A stretch of 64,000 nt of DNA from Granulosicoccus sp045110475 (GTDB lineage: Bacteria; Pseudomonadota; Gammaproteobacteria; Granulosicoccales; Granulosicoccaceae), in contig JBGCGC010000042.1 in assembly GCA_045110475.1 (NCBI GenBank), forward strand, positions 8,112 to 72,111, read 5' to 3'. Made by a program: the position numbers and the translations under genes. Positions 53,439 through 63,113 of the stretch are shown piece after piece (position 1 is the stretch's first letter; each line of letters begins with the position of its first letter). The notes under the pieces were generated by a model. It had not been told where the DNA came from and made no database searches. It saw nothing but the letters and a program-made list of their open reading frames with translations.

Positions 53439-54062
53439 ATGACTGATTTGATATCTCAAATTGTTGAAATATGTCCAGGAATGTATCTTCTGCCCGGGTT
53501 TGCTGATTCCAGTGAGTTACAGGCGCCCTTGCAACAGGTGCTGGCCGTATCGCCGCTTCGGCAGATGCAAACAAGTCGCGGCTTTTCCATGTCGGTTCAC
53601 ACGAGCAACTGCGGCAAGGTTGGCTGGATATCAGACCGCAAAGGCTATCGATATGTGGAACTGGATCCCGTGAGTGGCCAACCCTGGCAGGCCATGCCAG
53701 AGGAGTTTGCTGCGCTTGCCACGGCCGCCGCCGCGGTTGCAGGGTTTGCCAATTTTGAGCCAGACGCCTGCCTGATAAATCATTATCAGCCGGGCACACA
53801 GATGGGTGCACATCAGGACCGCGACGAATCAGATTTCTCCCAGCCCATCGTCTCGGTATCACTGGGAATAGATGCGCGATTCTTCGTTATTGGCCCGGAA
53901 AAGCGAGGGAAATCCACACCGGTTGATTTGTCTGACGGCGATGTCGTGGTTTTTGGTGGTCCCGCCCGCCGGTACTATCATGGTGTCAGAAAGTTGAAAG
54001 AGTCCACACATTCAAGATTTGGTGCAGCCCGATGGAACCTCACGTTTCGCAAAGCGCTATAA
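53439..54062 (+). CDS. alkB: AlkB-like 2-oxoglutarate/Fe(II) oxygenase
   Basis: This 207-residue oxygenase removes methyl groups from alkylated bases in DNA or RNA, using iron and 2-oxoglutarate. The iron-binding motif HQDRDE (His-Xaa-Asp) is followed by SQPIVSVSLG. A later His lies in RRYYHGVRKL, and the 2-oxoglutarate-binding Arg lies in RWNLTFRKA. The INHYQPGTQMG segment is typical of AlkB. ATG 53439 is chosen; the frame upstream is repeat copy B. The length is close to E. coli AlkB. Confidence 0.92.
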   Translation: MTDLISQIVEICPGMYLLPGFADSSELQAPLQQVLAVSPLRQMQTSRGFSMSVHTSNCGKVGWISDRKGYRYVELDPVSGQPWQAMPEEFAALATAAAAVAGFANFEPDACLINHYQPGTQMGAHQDRDESDFSQPIVSVSLGIDARFFVIGPEKRGKSTPVDLSDGDVVVFGGPARRYYHGVRKLKESTHSRFGAARWNLTFRKAL

Positions 54063-54071
54063 ACTTCGTGG

Positions 54072-54782
54072 ATGCGCCACATCACCCTTGTTTTTTCAAG
54101 CCTCGTTGCTTTGTCTTCGCTTTTTTCAACCTCACAAGCCAGTGTCCTGCCTGATTTCAAGGCGGTCACCGTCAAGCCGGGCGAGTTGCTGGAGCACCTT
54201 ATTCCGGTGGATCGCAGCAAGGGCTTCAGAATTGAGATAAAGCTCTTGTCACCCCCTGAAGGCGCTGGCATCACGCTCAATGATGACGGACAGTTAATGC
54301 TTCAGTGGAAGACTGGCACCGCCTTACCCGCTGAGACAGGACTTGTCATTCAGGCCCGAAACCTTGATACCCAGGTTGTTGTAGAGACAGGTGTATTGCA
54401 AGTCCAGAACGTTTTGGATGTGGCTGAAACCGAATTGCCGCCGCAGAGCACCACCGTTACTCTGGACCCGATGCCAAATCAGATTGTAAGCAGTGGTCAA
54501 GCGGTGAGCATTCCGTTAACCGCCAACAGCAGCGATGACAAGGCGCCGCTGATCAGCATAGATCGCGTGCCACCCAATGCAAGCTTTGAGAAGAGCCTGA
54601 TCGGTGGTTACACGTTCTTTTGGCAGACAGGTGGCAGTGATGAGGGAGAGCATATATTCAGAGTCACCGCAGTCCACCCATCCGAAGAGTCTATTTCTGC
54701 CTCGGCATTGTTAACGGTGTTTGTTGGAGATCCCTCGATTAGCACTACACGCCCGGCGCCAAAGGAAAATAATGGTGGCTGA
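54072..54782 (+). CDS. Exported protein with Ig-like domains
   Basis: This 236-residue secreted or periplasmic protein is of unknown function. The signal peptide (VFSSLVALSSLFSTSQAS) precedes two beta-rich modules: residues 25-120 and, after a Pro/Glu linker, 135-222. The second (PMPNQIVSSGQAVSIPLTAN then IFRVTAVHPSEESISASALL) resembles putative-Ig (He_PIG-like) folds in proteobacterial envelope proteins. It begins 9 bp after alkB, which suggests read-through, though a shared role is not obvious. Confidence 0.72.
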   Translation: MRHITLVFSSLVALSSLFSTSQASVLPDFKAVTVKPGELLEHLIPVDRSKGFRIEIKLLSPPEGAGITLNDDGQLMLQWKTGTALPAETGLVIQARNLDTQVVVETGVLQVQNVLDVAETELPPQSTTVTLDPMPNQIVSSGQAVSIPLTANSSDDKAPLISIDRVPPNASFEKSLIGGYTFFWQTGGSDEGEHIFRVTAVHPSEESISASALLTVFVGDPSISTTRPAPKENNGG

Positions 54783-54823
54783 ACTGCTAGACTGTTATGT
54801 TCCGGTGAACTACAACCTCGTTC

Positions 54824-55738
54824 TTGCAAGCCACAGAAAACCCAGTCGACAACGTTAAGGGTGCGTCAATCCTGATGGTTGCAGCCTTTGGCTTTGCGCT
54901 AATGGTTGCACTAATCAAGTGGGCGGGACAGAGCCTGCCAGTCACCCAGATACTTTTCATCCGTCAGGTTGGTATGACGATCATGTTGGTGCCATATCTG
55001 GCGAAGGGTTTTCCGGCATCGCTCAAGACAGCTCATCTTTCACTACAGCTGGCGCGAATTCTTCTCGCATTGGTAGCAATGCTCACCGGGTTCACGGCAG
55101 TGATACACATGCCATTGGCCGATGCCACCGCCATTGCGTTTGCCAAGAGCTTCTTCGTTACAATATTTGCTGTTGTTATTCTGAAAGAGACCGTTGGCCT
55201 GTACCGATGGTCGGCTGTTTTTGTCGGTTTCATTGGCGTACTGGTCATGGTGCGCCCCGGCACCGAAGGCTTTTCGATTTATGGCTTGCTAGCGGTTGTT
55301 GGTGCAGCCAGTGCCGGGTTGGTCATGGTGATTATCCGAAAGCTCACACGCATCGACCCCCCATCGACCATACTTGCCTTTCAGGCCATTGGTGTTGGCT
55401 TGATCATGATAGTTCCCGCCTGCATCCAGTGGGTGAGCCCGACACCAGTGGAGTGGATGCTGCTCGCGGCCATTGGCGTAATTTCATATTATGCCCAGAA
55501 GGCCAATATTATGGCCTTTACCTATGGAGAGGCCTCCTTGCTGGCATCGCTGGATTACGTACGCTTGCTCTACGCGACGGTATTTGGCTGGCTTCTCTTC
55601 AGTGAGCTACCCGGAGTCAGTACATGGGTCGGTGCCGGCATCATCATCATTGCATCGGTCTATACCGTCTATCGTGAGCGCCAACGAAAACAGCGCCTTG
55701 CCAGTCACCCCGCTGCACGCAGCTATAACCAGCAGTAA
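54824..55738 (+). CDS. EamA/DMT-family transporter
   Basis: This 304-residue inner-membrane exporter has ten predicted helices in two EamA halves. The N-terminal half includes IKWAGQSLPVTQILFIRQ, and the second half begins near residue 150 (IYGLLAVVGAASAGLVMVII). Family members export amino acids, nucleosides or other metabolites. The annotated start is TTG with no clear ribosome site; ATG 54875, just inside the first helix, is an alternative. It converges on the dctD-like gene with 9 bp between. Confidence 0.88.
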   Translation: MQATENPVDNVKGASILMVAAFGFALMVALIKWAGQSLPVTQILFIRQVGMTIMLVPYLAKGFPASLKTAHLSLQLARILLALVAMLTGFTAVIHMPLADATAIAFAKSFFVTIFAVVILKETVGLYRWSAVFVGFIGVLVMVRPGTEGFSIYGLLAVVGAASAGLVMVIIRKLTRIDPPSTILAFQAIGVGLIMIVPACIQWVSPTPVEWMLLAAIGVISYYAQKANIMAFTYGEASLLASLDYVRLLYATVFGWLLFSELPGVSTWVGAGIIIIASVYTVYRERQRKQRLASHPAARSYNQQ

Positions 55739-55747
55739 GCGGACGCT

Positions 55748-57076
55748 TTACGATTTTGTTGCAGATCGCTCGATATCATATTTATTCAGTTTGTCACTGA
55801 GCGTGCGACGTGGCAATCCCAGATAGTCAGCACTGTCGCTGATGTTTCCATTGCAATGATTGAGAGCATATTCAATGATGGATTTTTCAAATGCCTGCAC
55901 CTGTTGTGCAAATCCTGTGCGTTTGAGTGAAGTCCGGGTCAGGTGTATCAAATTGGAAACAGGCTCCACCTGATACAGTACGAACCGTTCGGCGACGTTC
56001 TTGACTTCACGCACATTTCCCGGCCAGTCGTGTGCCCGCAGGGCAGTGATATCATGGCTGCCGATCGCCGGGACTTCCCGTTGATAGTTGGCGCTTGCGC
56101 GGCTGGCAAAATGCTCGAAAAGCAGTATGCAATCATCATCACGTTCACGTAGTGGCGGTAAGCGTATTTCCAGCGTGTTCAGCCTGAACAGCAAGTCATT
56201 CCTGAATTCACCCGCACTGACGTGTTTGTCCAGCGATGCATTGGCAGCACTGAGTACGCGAATATTCAATTCACGCGTGGTGCTCTCACCAATTCTTTGT
56301 ACTTCGCGCTGCTCAAGTACGCGCAACAGTTTTATTTGTTGTTCTGCTGGCATATTGGTGACTTCGTCCAGGAACACGGTGCCACCTTCTGCCTGCTCGA
56401 ATGGCCCTGCGCAATTGCTGTTATCGCTGCTGCCAAACAAGGCTTGTTCGATCAAATGCTGGGGAATAGCGCCACAATCAACAGCCTTGAACGAGCTGTT
56501 CTTGCGCGTACTGAAATCATGCAATGCGTGAGCAACCACCTCCTTACCCGTACCCGTCTCGCCAATGATTAGTACATCGACATCGACATCAGCGAAATTG
56601 GCGATGTTCTGCCTAATTGCTCGTACGCTTGCGCACTCGCCCAATAGTCGTTCTTCGATGGACCGTCCCGATTCTGCTCTTTGCAGTAATTGTCGGTTCT
56701 GCAAAACAAGCTCACGTTTCTCCCCAGCTCGTTTTACCGTTGATAGTAGACGTTCAGGCTGAAACGGTTTTTCTATGAAATCGTAAGCTCCGTGCTGCAT
56801 GGCATCCACCGCACTGTTCACATCGCCATGGCCTGTTATCAGTACGACGGGTATGTCCCTGTCAATCTCCATGACAGCTCGTAATACACCCATGCCATCC
56901 ACTGTAGGCATGCGCAGATCGGTAACGACCACACCGTCAAACTTGTCGTTAACTTGTGTGAGTGCTTCCTGACTGGTGGAAAAACTCTCAACCTTGCAGT
57001 CCGCCAGCGAGAGCCACTGCGAAATGGACTCGCGCATGGCACGTTCGTCGTCAACCAGCACTACTCGCAAGTTCAT
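55748..57076 (-). CDS. DctD-like response regulator without the GAFTGA loop
   Basis: This 442-residue NtrC-class protein has a receiver domain with the phosphoacceptor Asp in VVVTDLRMPTVDGMG (near residue 51). The AAA+ domain has Walker A GETGTGKE and Walker B GGTVFLDEV, and a C-terminal Fis-type helix-turn-helix ends SADYLGLPRRTLSDKLNKYD. The loop that normally reads GAFTGA, needed to touch sigma-54, is absent: LFG is followed by a short SSDNSNCAGP before FEQAEGG. It should bind DNA but may not activate sigma-54 RNA polymerase. It overlaps the kinase gene by 4 bp. Confidence 0.9.
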   Translation of the reverse strand: MNLRVVLVDDERAMRESISQWLSLADCKVESFSTSQEALTQVNDKFDGVVVTDLRMPTVDGMGVLRAVMEIDRDIPVVLITGHGDVNSAVDAMQHGAYDFIEKPFQPERLLSTVKRAGEKRELVLQNRQLLQRAESGRSIEERLLGECASVRAIRQNIANFADVDVDVLIIGETGTGKEVVAHALHDFSTRKNSSFKAVDCGAIPQHLIEQALFGSSDNSNCAGPFEQAEGGTVFLDEVTNMPAEQQIKLLRVLEQREVQRIGESTTRELNIRVLSAANASLDKHVSAGEFRNDLLFRLNTLEIRLPPLRERDDDCILLFEHFASRASANYQREVPAIGSHDITALRAHDWPGNVREVKNVAERFVLYQVEPVSNLIHLTRTSLKRTGFAQQVQAFEKSIIEYALNHCNGNISDSADYLGLPRRTLSDKLNKYDIERSATKS

Positions 57077-58950
57077 CCTCGTGCCTCTTTGTGGTAGGGC
57101 AGGCGCACGGAAAACAGAGCACCTCCCTCGTTGGAGTTTCGGACCCGTAGCTGGCCACCCATTTCCTCTATGATTCCGTAGGCGATAGACAAGCCAAGTC
57201 CGACACCTTCGCCCATCGGTTTGGTGGTAAAAAACGGCTCGAACACGTGTGAAATGTCAGCATCAGACATGCCTTTGCCGTTGTCCTGTACATGAATGAC
57301 AGCCTCATGCTCCTCACGCCCCACACTGAGATTGACAATGCCTTTTTCGGCCACTTCGCTGGTAGCATCCATGGCATTGCGGATAAGGTTGCTCAGCACC
57401 TGTTCTATGCGTATGGCATTTCCCAGAACACAAACTGCCTGCTCGGGTACTGAAACAACCAGCCTTATCTGCCGTTCATCAAGATCGGAATCGAGTGTGA
57501 CTTTCACGCGGTTTATGCATGCCTGCAAGGAGATTGTTTCTCGCGGTACGTCGGATTTTCTGGCAAATGTTTTCAGATCGTAGGTCAGTATGGCCAGTCT
57601 CTCGGTCAGCGCATGGATCTCGTCCAGATTCTGGTGGGCCTCTGTCAGCCTGTCGCGATCAAGAAGTAGTTTGGCGCTGGCACTGAAGGTGCGTATGGCG
57701 GACAAAGGCTGGTTGACTTCATGGGCAATGGCGGCAGACATTTGTCCCAGGGCCGCCAACTTGGAGGCCTGTATGAGTTCGGTCTGTGCCTCTTTTAGAT
57801 GCTTTTCCGCTTTGCGTCGTTCGCTGATCTGGGCCTGTAATTCCTGATTCAACGAACGCATTCTGGCTGCATCCTGAGCCTCCATGCTCAGGATGTTCTT
57901 GCGTTGGCGCTCACGGCGATAGAGAAACAGTGCGGTACTCAAGCCGGCAAGCAGGCCTGTTACCAGTGCTGCAACAATTCCGGCGTTATACACGGGCGCT
58001 TTCGGAGTGAGCTGCACCAGACGCCAGTTCTGCAAAGGCAGGTTTGCTGTTGAACTGAGGAACTGCTGACCATCAATGTGGAGTCTGGGTCTGGTCAATT
58101 CGGCGCTTGTATTCAACGCTTGCAATGTCTGATTGGCATACTTTCGCTGACTTTCAAAGGTGTCAAGCTGTTGTTGACTGAGTTCGCGGGTGGTTCGATA
58201 GCGCCATGCCGGATTGCTGCTGAGTATCGTGACGCCTTCTTCATCAATCAGCAGACTGTGGGGTTTTTTCTCCTGCCATTGCTGCTGCAACGACTCCAGT
58301 TCCAGCTTCGCCACTGCTACACCCACAATAACGTCATCTTTGCGTACCGGTTGCGCAAAATAGTAACCCGCCTCACCTGTAGTGACGCCTACTGCGTAGT
58401 AGCGCACCTCCTTGCCCAGCATGGCATGCTGAAAATACAGTCTGAACTGGTAGCGGTTGCCCACTAGTGAATCCTTGCTCTGCCAGTTGTTGGCAGCCCG
58501 TGTACGCCCTTGAGAATCGATGATGTAAAGCAGGCTGGTGCCTGCCGCCTCACTGACGGTTTGCAGGTAGGCGTTGGACAGCCTGTCCAATTGCGTCTGT
58601 TCAACCGAGCCGGGTGCTGCTGAACTGGCCAGTGAGGCAATGATATGCGGATGATGGGCGACTGCCACGGGCAGATGACGTAGCCGATCTACACTGTTGC
58701 TGATTAATTTACTTTCGCTGAGCAGATCGATGGCGGCATCACGACGCAAGCGGTTTTCCGTCAACTGCATGGCACCCAGCGCTACGAAGGTGATAGCGAC
58801 AACTCCAATCAACGGAATCAGCAAGGCTGGTTTTCCGTAAAGACGGTGACCGGATTGAGTGGGGTTGAAGTTGTCAGTGAGTGCGCTGATAACCGGAAAG
58901 TGCCTAGGGTTGCTTGTTTGAACAGGTGGGCTGACAGGAAAGTCTCCCAC
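57073..58950 (-). CDS. DctB-like sensor histidine kinase
   Basis: This 625-residue membrane kinase has transmembrane helices near residues 43-63 and 325-347 enclosing a periplasmic dCACHE-type sensor domain. A coiled-coil region follows (LNQELQAQISERRKAEKHL). The dimerisation domain has the phosphoacceptor His in AIAHEVNQPLSAIR, and the ATPase domain has DNGKGMSD and GLGLSIAYGI. The start is GTG with AGTAGG 4 bp upstream. In the DctB family the sensor binds C4-dicarboxylates. It lies divergent from a TAXI-TRAP system, its likely target. Confidence 0.92.
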   Translation of the reverse strand: MGDFPVSPPVQTSNPRHFPVISALTDNFNPTQSGHRLYGKPALLIPLIGVVAITFVALGAMQLTENRLRRDAAIDLLSESKLISNSVDRLRHLPVAVAHHPHIIASLASSAAPGSVEQTQLDRLSNAYLQTVSEAAGTSLLYIIDSQGRTRAANNWQSKDSLVGNRYQFRLYFQHAMLGKEVRYYAVGVTTGEAGYYFAQPVRKDDVIVGVAVAKLELESLQQQWQEKKPHSLLIDEEGVTILSSNPAWRYRTTRELSQQQLDTFESQRKYANQTLQALNTSAELTRPRLHIDGQQFLSSTANLPLQNWRLVQLTPKAPVYNAGIVAALVTGLLAGLSTALFLYRRERQRKNILSMEAQDAARMRSLNQELQAQISERRKAEKHLKEAQTELIQASKLAALGQMSAAIAHEVNQPLSAIRTFSASAKLLLDRDRLTEAHQNLDEIHALTERLAILTYDLKTFARKSDVPRETISLQACINRVKVTLDSDLDERQIRLVVSVPEQAVCVLGNAIRIEQVLSNLIRNAMDATSEVAEKGIVNLSVGREEHEAVIHVQDNGKGMSDADISHVFEPFFTTKPMGEGVGLGLSIAYGIIEEMGGQLRVRNSNEGGALFSVRLPYHKEARG

Positions 58951-59199
58951 AAAGCCTACTCTGCCGGGTGGTTCTATGGGGCCGTCAGTCTGTTATTGAT
59001 TCTTGTTTGGCGGCTATTCGCCAACGTTGATGCGTGGACGCGCAGAAATCCGCCGGTAAAGACGCTGTAAAACCGGTATCGGGTCGCGTACCATTCTCCG
59101 CAGCACACATTGAGGACAGTTTGTTAGCAATGTTGCGACTATCAGGCACAACCATGTGCCCGGTTGCAGATGTGCGTAAACACACAACGAGGAATGACG

Positions 59200-60186
59200 A
59201 TGAAAGCAAGTCTAGTAATTACCGCAGCCGCATTGACACTGGGCTGCGCCAGTGTTCTGGCTCAGGATGCCGATCGAACTGGCTGGCCTGAAAGTTTCAC
59301 CGTGGGTACTGCGTCACAGGGTGGCACCTACTTCGCTTACGGTTCTGGCTGGGCCAATCTGGTTGCGCAGGAGCTTGAAATTTCAGGTGGTGCCGAAGTC
59401 ACGGGTGGGCCAATGCAGAACATGGCGCTGGTTCACACCGGCGATGCCTCGTTCGGCATGACGACGATGGGTCCTGCAGCAGAGTCGCTGGGGGGGACCA
59501 ATCCGATTGCGCCGGGTCTGGAAATGAATAATGCCTGCGCCATGTTCCCGATGTACCAGACGCCATTCTCGGTCACAGCGCTCAGCTCATCGGGTATCAC
59601 CACTATCGCCGACATACCGGCTGGTGCCAAGATCGGATTCGGGCCTGCCGGTTCCACCTCAGATACCTACTTTCCTCGCATGATGGAAACACTGGGTGTT
59701 GATTTCGAAAGACGTAATGGCGGCTGGACAGACCTTGGCGGTCAGCTACAGGATGGTCTGCTGGATGTCATCGCATTTGCGGCCGGTGTACCGGTACCGG
59801 CGGTCAGCCAGCTTGAAGTACAGACCGAGGTCAATATCATTGAGTTCACCGAAGAAGAGCAGGCGACCATTCAGGAAGCTTTTCCGGTTGCCGGGTTCAG
59901 TATTAACGCTGACACTTATACAACCCTGACTGCAGACGCACGCTCTGTGTCCATGTGGAACTTCTCGATAGCCAACTGCGAGCTGCCTGCAAGCTTTGTA
60001 GAAGCCGTTGTCGATGTGGTCATGTCAGACAACCCGCGCATGGTTAACATCCACAAGGCAGCAGGATCTACCATTCCGGAGAACTGGGACAAGAACAAGG
60101 TCCTGATGTGGCATCCAGGTGCGGCCAAGTGGTTCCGTGATAACGCCGGAGCTGATATCCCTGACGAGATGGTCTTTGGTATGTAG
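59200..60186 (+). CDS. TAXI-family TRAP solute-binding protein
   Basis: This 328-residue periplasmic receptor is of the TAXI subgroup. ATG 59200 is chosen because an ACGAGGA ribosome site sits 6 bp before it and it begins the signal peptide (KASLVITAAALTLGC, cleaved near VLAQD); 59194 is a second possible ATG. The TVGTASQGGTYFAYGSGWAN start is the TAXI signature. Ligands known for the group include glutamate and 2-oxoglutarate-like acids; this one is unknown. A hairpin and 83 bp separate it from the permease. Confidence 0.93.
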   Translation: MKASLVITAAALTLGCASVLAQDADRTGWPESFTVGTASQGGTYFAYGSGWANLVAQELEISGGAEVTGGPMQNMALVHTGDASFGMTTMGPAAESLGGTNPIAPGLEMNNACAMFPMYQTPFSVTALSSSGITTIADIPAGAKIGFGPAGSTSDTYFPRMMETLGVDFERRNGGWTDLGGQLQDGLLDVIAFAAGVPVPAVSQLEVQTEVNIIEFTEEEQATIQEAFPVAGFSINADTYTTLTADARSVSMWNFSIANCELPASFVEAVVDVVMSDNPRMVNIHKAAGSTIPENWDKNKVLMWHPGAAKWFRDNAGADIPDEMVFGM

Positions 60187-60193
60187 TAAGTCC

Positions 60194-60216
60194 GGGCCCC
60201 GCAAGGGGCCCGTTTT
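60194..60216 (+). terminator. Intrinsic terminator after the TAXI binding protein
   Basis: This is a GGGCCCC stem with its complement around a GCAA loop, followed by GTTTTT. It is a strong stem with a T-tract, placed between binding-protein and permease genes. Partial termination would give more binding protein than permease, a usual ratio in such systems. Confidence 0.9.
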
Positions 60217-60269
60217 TCAGTTCTATAAACCCAACGGTATTTTAGAAGACTATTCAGGAGAGGGCGTAA

Positions 60270-62510
60270 ATGGCTGAACAGACTGTCGACGATAAAGACG
60301 CAGCAGTCATGGTCGAAGGTGCTGATGAGGAGCCTATAGAGGCTAATCGGCGTTTATTCACCGATTGGCGTTTCTTGCTGATAGCCTCAATGTCAGCGCT
60401 GTATGCTGCATTTCACATGGCGGCACTCAACGGGCTGTCGCTGTCTGGCATGACAGGTATCGATGTGCCTTTTCTGCCCAGTTTTCCACTGGAAACATGG
60501 AATTTCAGAATCGTGCACGTCGCTGGCGCCTTGTTCCTCGGCTTTCTGCTGTTCGGTGCACGGCTGACATTTGCAGACCCTTCGGCAACGCCCAACAAGA
60601 CCGTAACCAGGCTGGCGTGGGTTCTACTCGTTGCCGCACTGGTTGCTTGTGGCGCTGCCATCAGTTTTGCGCTGCGTATCGCAGATGGTGCAATGTGGAA
60701 CGGCATAGCTGCAGAATACCGAACGCCTGAACTCTACTGGTTTGGCATACCGTTGCTGGTGGCGACCTTTGGCGGCATCATCCTTGGATGGATAGACCGA
60801 ACACCTCGGCATCGTTTCTCGCTGCCCGATCTGCTGCTCGGTGTTTGCGCACTGGCGGTGGCGATTTATCTCGTCACTATCTACGGCACATTAATGCGTA
60901 ACGCAACTGGTACGCCTTTCGCGCCAATCGGCATCTCGCTGGCTGCTGTGGCTGGGACTGCGCTGATCATGGAACTCACTCGGCGGGTGACGGGGCTGGC
61001 GCTGATCATTATTGCCGCTATCTTCCTGGTGTATGTCTTTGTAGGACATCTGTTACCGGGATTTCTGAATTCGCCCAAAATAGAATGGGCCCGCTTCTTC
61101 TCGCAGGTATACACCGATGCGGGCATTCTCGGCCCCACCACCGCTGTGTCATCGACCTACATCATTTTGTTCATCATCTTCGCAGCGTTTTTGCAAGCCT
61201 CGAAAGTGGGCGACTATTTCATTAACTTTGCTTTCGCTGCTGCCGGTCGCACACGCGGTGGCCCGGCAAAGGTGTCGATCTTTGCGTCAGGCCTGATGGG
61301 CATGATCAATGGCACCTCCGCAGGTAATGTCGTCGCTACAGGTTCCCTGACCATCCCTCTGATGAAAAAGGTGGGCTATCACCGCAAGACAGCAGGTGCG
61401 GTTGAGGCTGCTGCATCAACTGGCGGCCAGATCATGCCGCCGATCATGGGCGCTGGTGCCTTCATAATGGCTGAAATAACCGGCATTCCCTACACGGAAA
61501 TAGCCGTCGCGGCTATCCTGCCAGCGGTGCTGTACTTCGTGTCCGTGTATTTCATGGTCGATTTCGAAGCTGCCAAACTGGGCATGCGCGGTATGCGTGA
61601 AGACGAGTTACCAAAGCTTGGCAAGATGCTCAAGCAGGTTTATCTCTTCCTGCCCATTATTATCCTGATTTACGCCCTGTTTGCAGGCTACTCGGTTATC
61701 CGTGCTGGCACGCTTGCGACAATTGCTGCGGCAGTCGTTTCATGGCTGACACCCAATCGTATGGGGCCACGTTCAATTGCCAAGGCGTTCGAGCTGGCCG
61801 GTAATATGTCCATCCAGATCATTGCAGTCTGCGCTTGTGCCGGCATCATTGTGGGGGTCATTTCCCTGACCGGTGTCGGTGCGCGCTTCTCTGCCGTGCT
61901 GTTGGGTATTGCCGATGCCTCGCAACTACTGGCACTGTTCTTTGCCATGTGCATCGCCATTTTACTGGGTATGGGTATGCCCACTACTGCTGCATACGCC
62001 GTGGCAGCTTCGGTTGTCGCACCCGGCCTTGTACAGCTTGGTATTCCCCAGCTCACTGCCCATTTCTTTGTGTTCTATTTTGCTGTCCTGTCTGCCATTA
62101 CCCCGCCGGTGGCGCTGGCCAGTTATGCCGCGGCCGGTATCTCCGGAGCCAATCCGATGGAGACCTCTGTGGCCTCGTTCAAGATAGGGATCGCCGCCTT
62201 CATCGTGCCGTTTATGTTCTTCTATAACAGTGCGCTATTGATGGACGCTCCCTGGCTGAATATCGCCCAGGCATCAGTCACCGCCATCTTCGGTGTATTC
62301 CTTTTGTCTGCCGGTGTGCAAGGGTGGTTCATGGGTCGACGCGCAGCCTGGTTTATCCGGTTGGGGCTTATCGCTGCGGCCTTGTTCATGATCGAAGGTG
62401 GACTGGCATCAGATGCCATTGGCATCGCGATTGCTGCTGGCGCTTTTGCCATTCAGAAGTACTTCAAACCCGATCCGGATGCGCCGATCCCTGTGCGTGG
62501 CGCTGATTGA
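60270..62510 (+). CDS. TRAP transporter fused permease (small and large subunits)
   Basis: This 746-residue inner-membrane protein joins the DctQ-like and DctM-like parts, as is normal for TAXI systems. It has about 17-19 hydrophobic helices. The DctM half has the GMINGTSAGNVVATGSLT and GMGMPTTAAYAVAASVV segments. A ribosome site (AGGAGAGG) precedes the ATG. It uses the sodium or proton gradient to import the ligand delivered by the binding protein at 59200. A palindromic terminator follows. Confidence 0.94.
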   Translation: MAEQTVDDKDAAVMVEGADEEPIEANRRLFTDWRFLLIASMSALYAAFHMAALNGLSLSGMTGIDVPFLPSFPLETWNFRIVHVAGALFLGFLLFGARLTFADPSATPNKTVTRLAWVLLVAALVACGAAISFALRIADGAMWNGIAAEYRTPELYWFGIPLLVATFGGIILGWIDRTPRHRFSLPDLLLGVCALAVAIYLVTIYGTLMRNATGTPFAPIGISLAAVAGTALIMELTRRVTGLALIIIAAIFLVYVFVGHLLPGFLNSPKIEWARFFSQVYTDAGILGPTTAVSSTYIILFIIFAAFLQASKVGDYFINFAFAAAGRTRGGPAKVSIFASGLMGMINGTSAGNVVATGSLTIPLMKKVGYHRKTAGAVEAAASTGGQIMPPIMGAGAFIMAEITGIPYTEIAVAAILPAVLYFVSVYFMVDFEAAKLGMRGMREDELPKLGKMLKQVYLFLPIIILIYALFAGYSVIRAGTLATIAAAVVSWLTPNRMGPRSIAKAFELAGNMSIQIIAVCACAGIIVGVISLTGVGARFSAVLLGIADASQLLALFFAMCIAILLGMGMPTTAAYAVAASVVAPGLVQLGIPQLTAHFFVFYFAVLSAITPPVALASYAAAGISGANPMETSVASFKIGIAAFIVPFMFFYNSALLMDAPWLNIAQASVTAIFGVFLLSAGVQGWFMGRRAAWFIRLGLIAAALFMIEGGLASDAIGIAIAAGAFAIQKYFKPDPDAPIPVRGAD

Positions 62511-62519
62511 AAACCGAGA

Positions 62520-62553
62520 AAGCCCGCTCATGCCGGAAACATGCAGCGGGCTT
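62520..62553 (+). terminator. Hairpin after the TRAP permease gene
   Basis: AAGCCCGCT pairs with AGCGGGCTT across a 16-base loop that itself contains CATG twice. There is no long T-tract. It stands between convergent genes (TRAP permease and HAMP protein), so it may serve both. Confidence 0.7.
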
Positions 62554-62588
62554 CCGGTCGGTAGAGGGGACGTCTGGTGGCGAGTTGA

Positions 62589-63113
62589 CTAACTCTCACC
62601 CTTATTGTCATGGGTCTCCTGCGCATTGAGTTTGATAGCCAGTTCATTGAGCTTTTCGGCGTACTCGTTGTACATGTCCAGGTCGCCTTTGCGAAGCACA
62701 ACACGGCTGGAGTAATCTCCGTCTGTCAGTTTCTCAACATGCCTGACAAAAGGACGAAGCGGGCCAATGAGCCGATGGGTATAAGCCACACACACCGAAG
62801 CCAGCAACACCACGTAAAGTACGAACAAGGCGCCGCAGTAGCGGAACAGGTGAACCAGCTGTATCTCGATCATCTCACCGTAGTAGCTGGTCGGTTCAGT
62901 TTTTCCTGACACAACGCTTACCAAATCGCTAAACGCGTAGTACAGAAACCCCGCGAGTAGAATGGCAACAAACGCGGTCGATCCCAACATGTACATCAGC
63001 AGCTTGAACTGCAGAAACGGCTGCCAGACCGCGTTGAGCACACGCCGCTTTTGCACCGGCTTGCCCGTGTCTGACTGGGTAGCGCTATTTTCCAACGCGT
63101 TAGGATGACTCAT
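62589..63113 (-). CDS. Two-helix membrane protein with HAMP-like domain
   Basis: This 174-residue inner-membrane protein has two helices near residues 37-60 and 92-112, then a HAMP-type linker (TDGDYSSRVVLRKGDLDMYN), and no output domain. Such short HAMP proteins occur in many marine gammaproteobacteria with no known role. It is divergent from the carbonic-anhydrase-like gene. It could be a signalling accessory, but nothing in the sequence shows a partner. Confidence 0.75.
   Translation of the reverse strand: MSHPNALENSATQSDTGKPVQKRRVLNAVWQPFLQFKLLMYMLGSTAFVAILLAGFLYYAFSDLVSVVSGKTEPTSYYGEMIEIQLVHLFRYCGALFVLYVVLLASVCVAYTHRLIGPLRPFVRHVEKLTDGDYSSRVVLRKGDLDMYNEYAEKLNELAIKLNAQETHDNKGES

Noticed and set aside
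59120..59165. Sigma-54-like site before the TAXI binding protein
   Set aside because: GGCAC...GTGC is a short palindrome with GG-to-GC spacing two bases too long.
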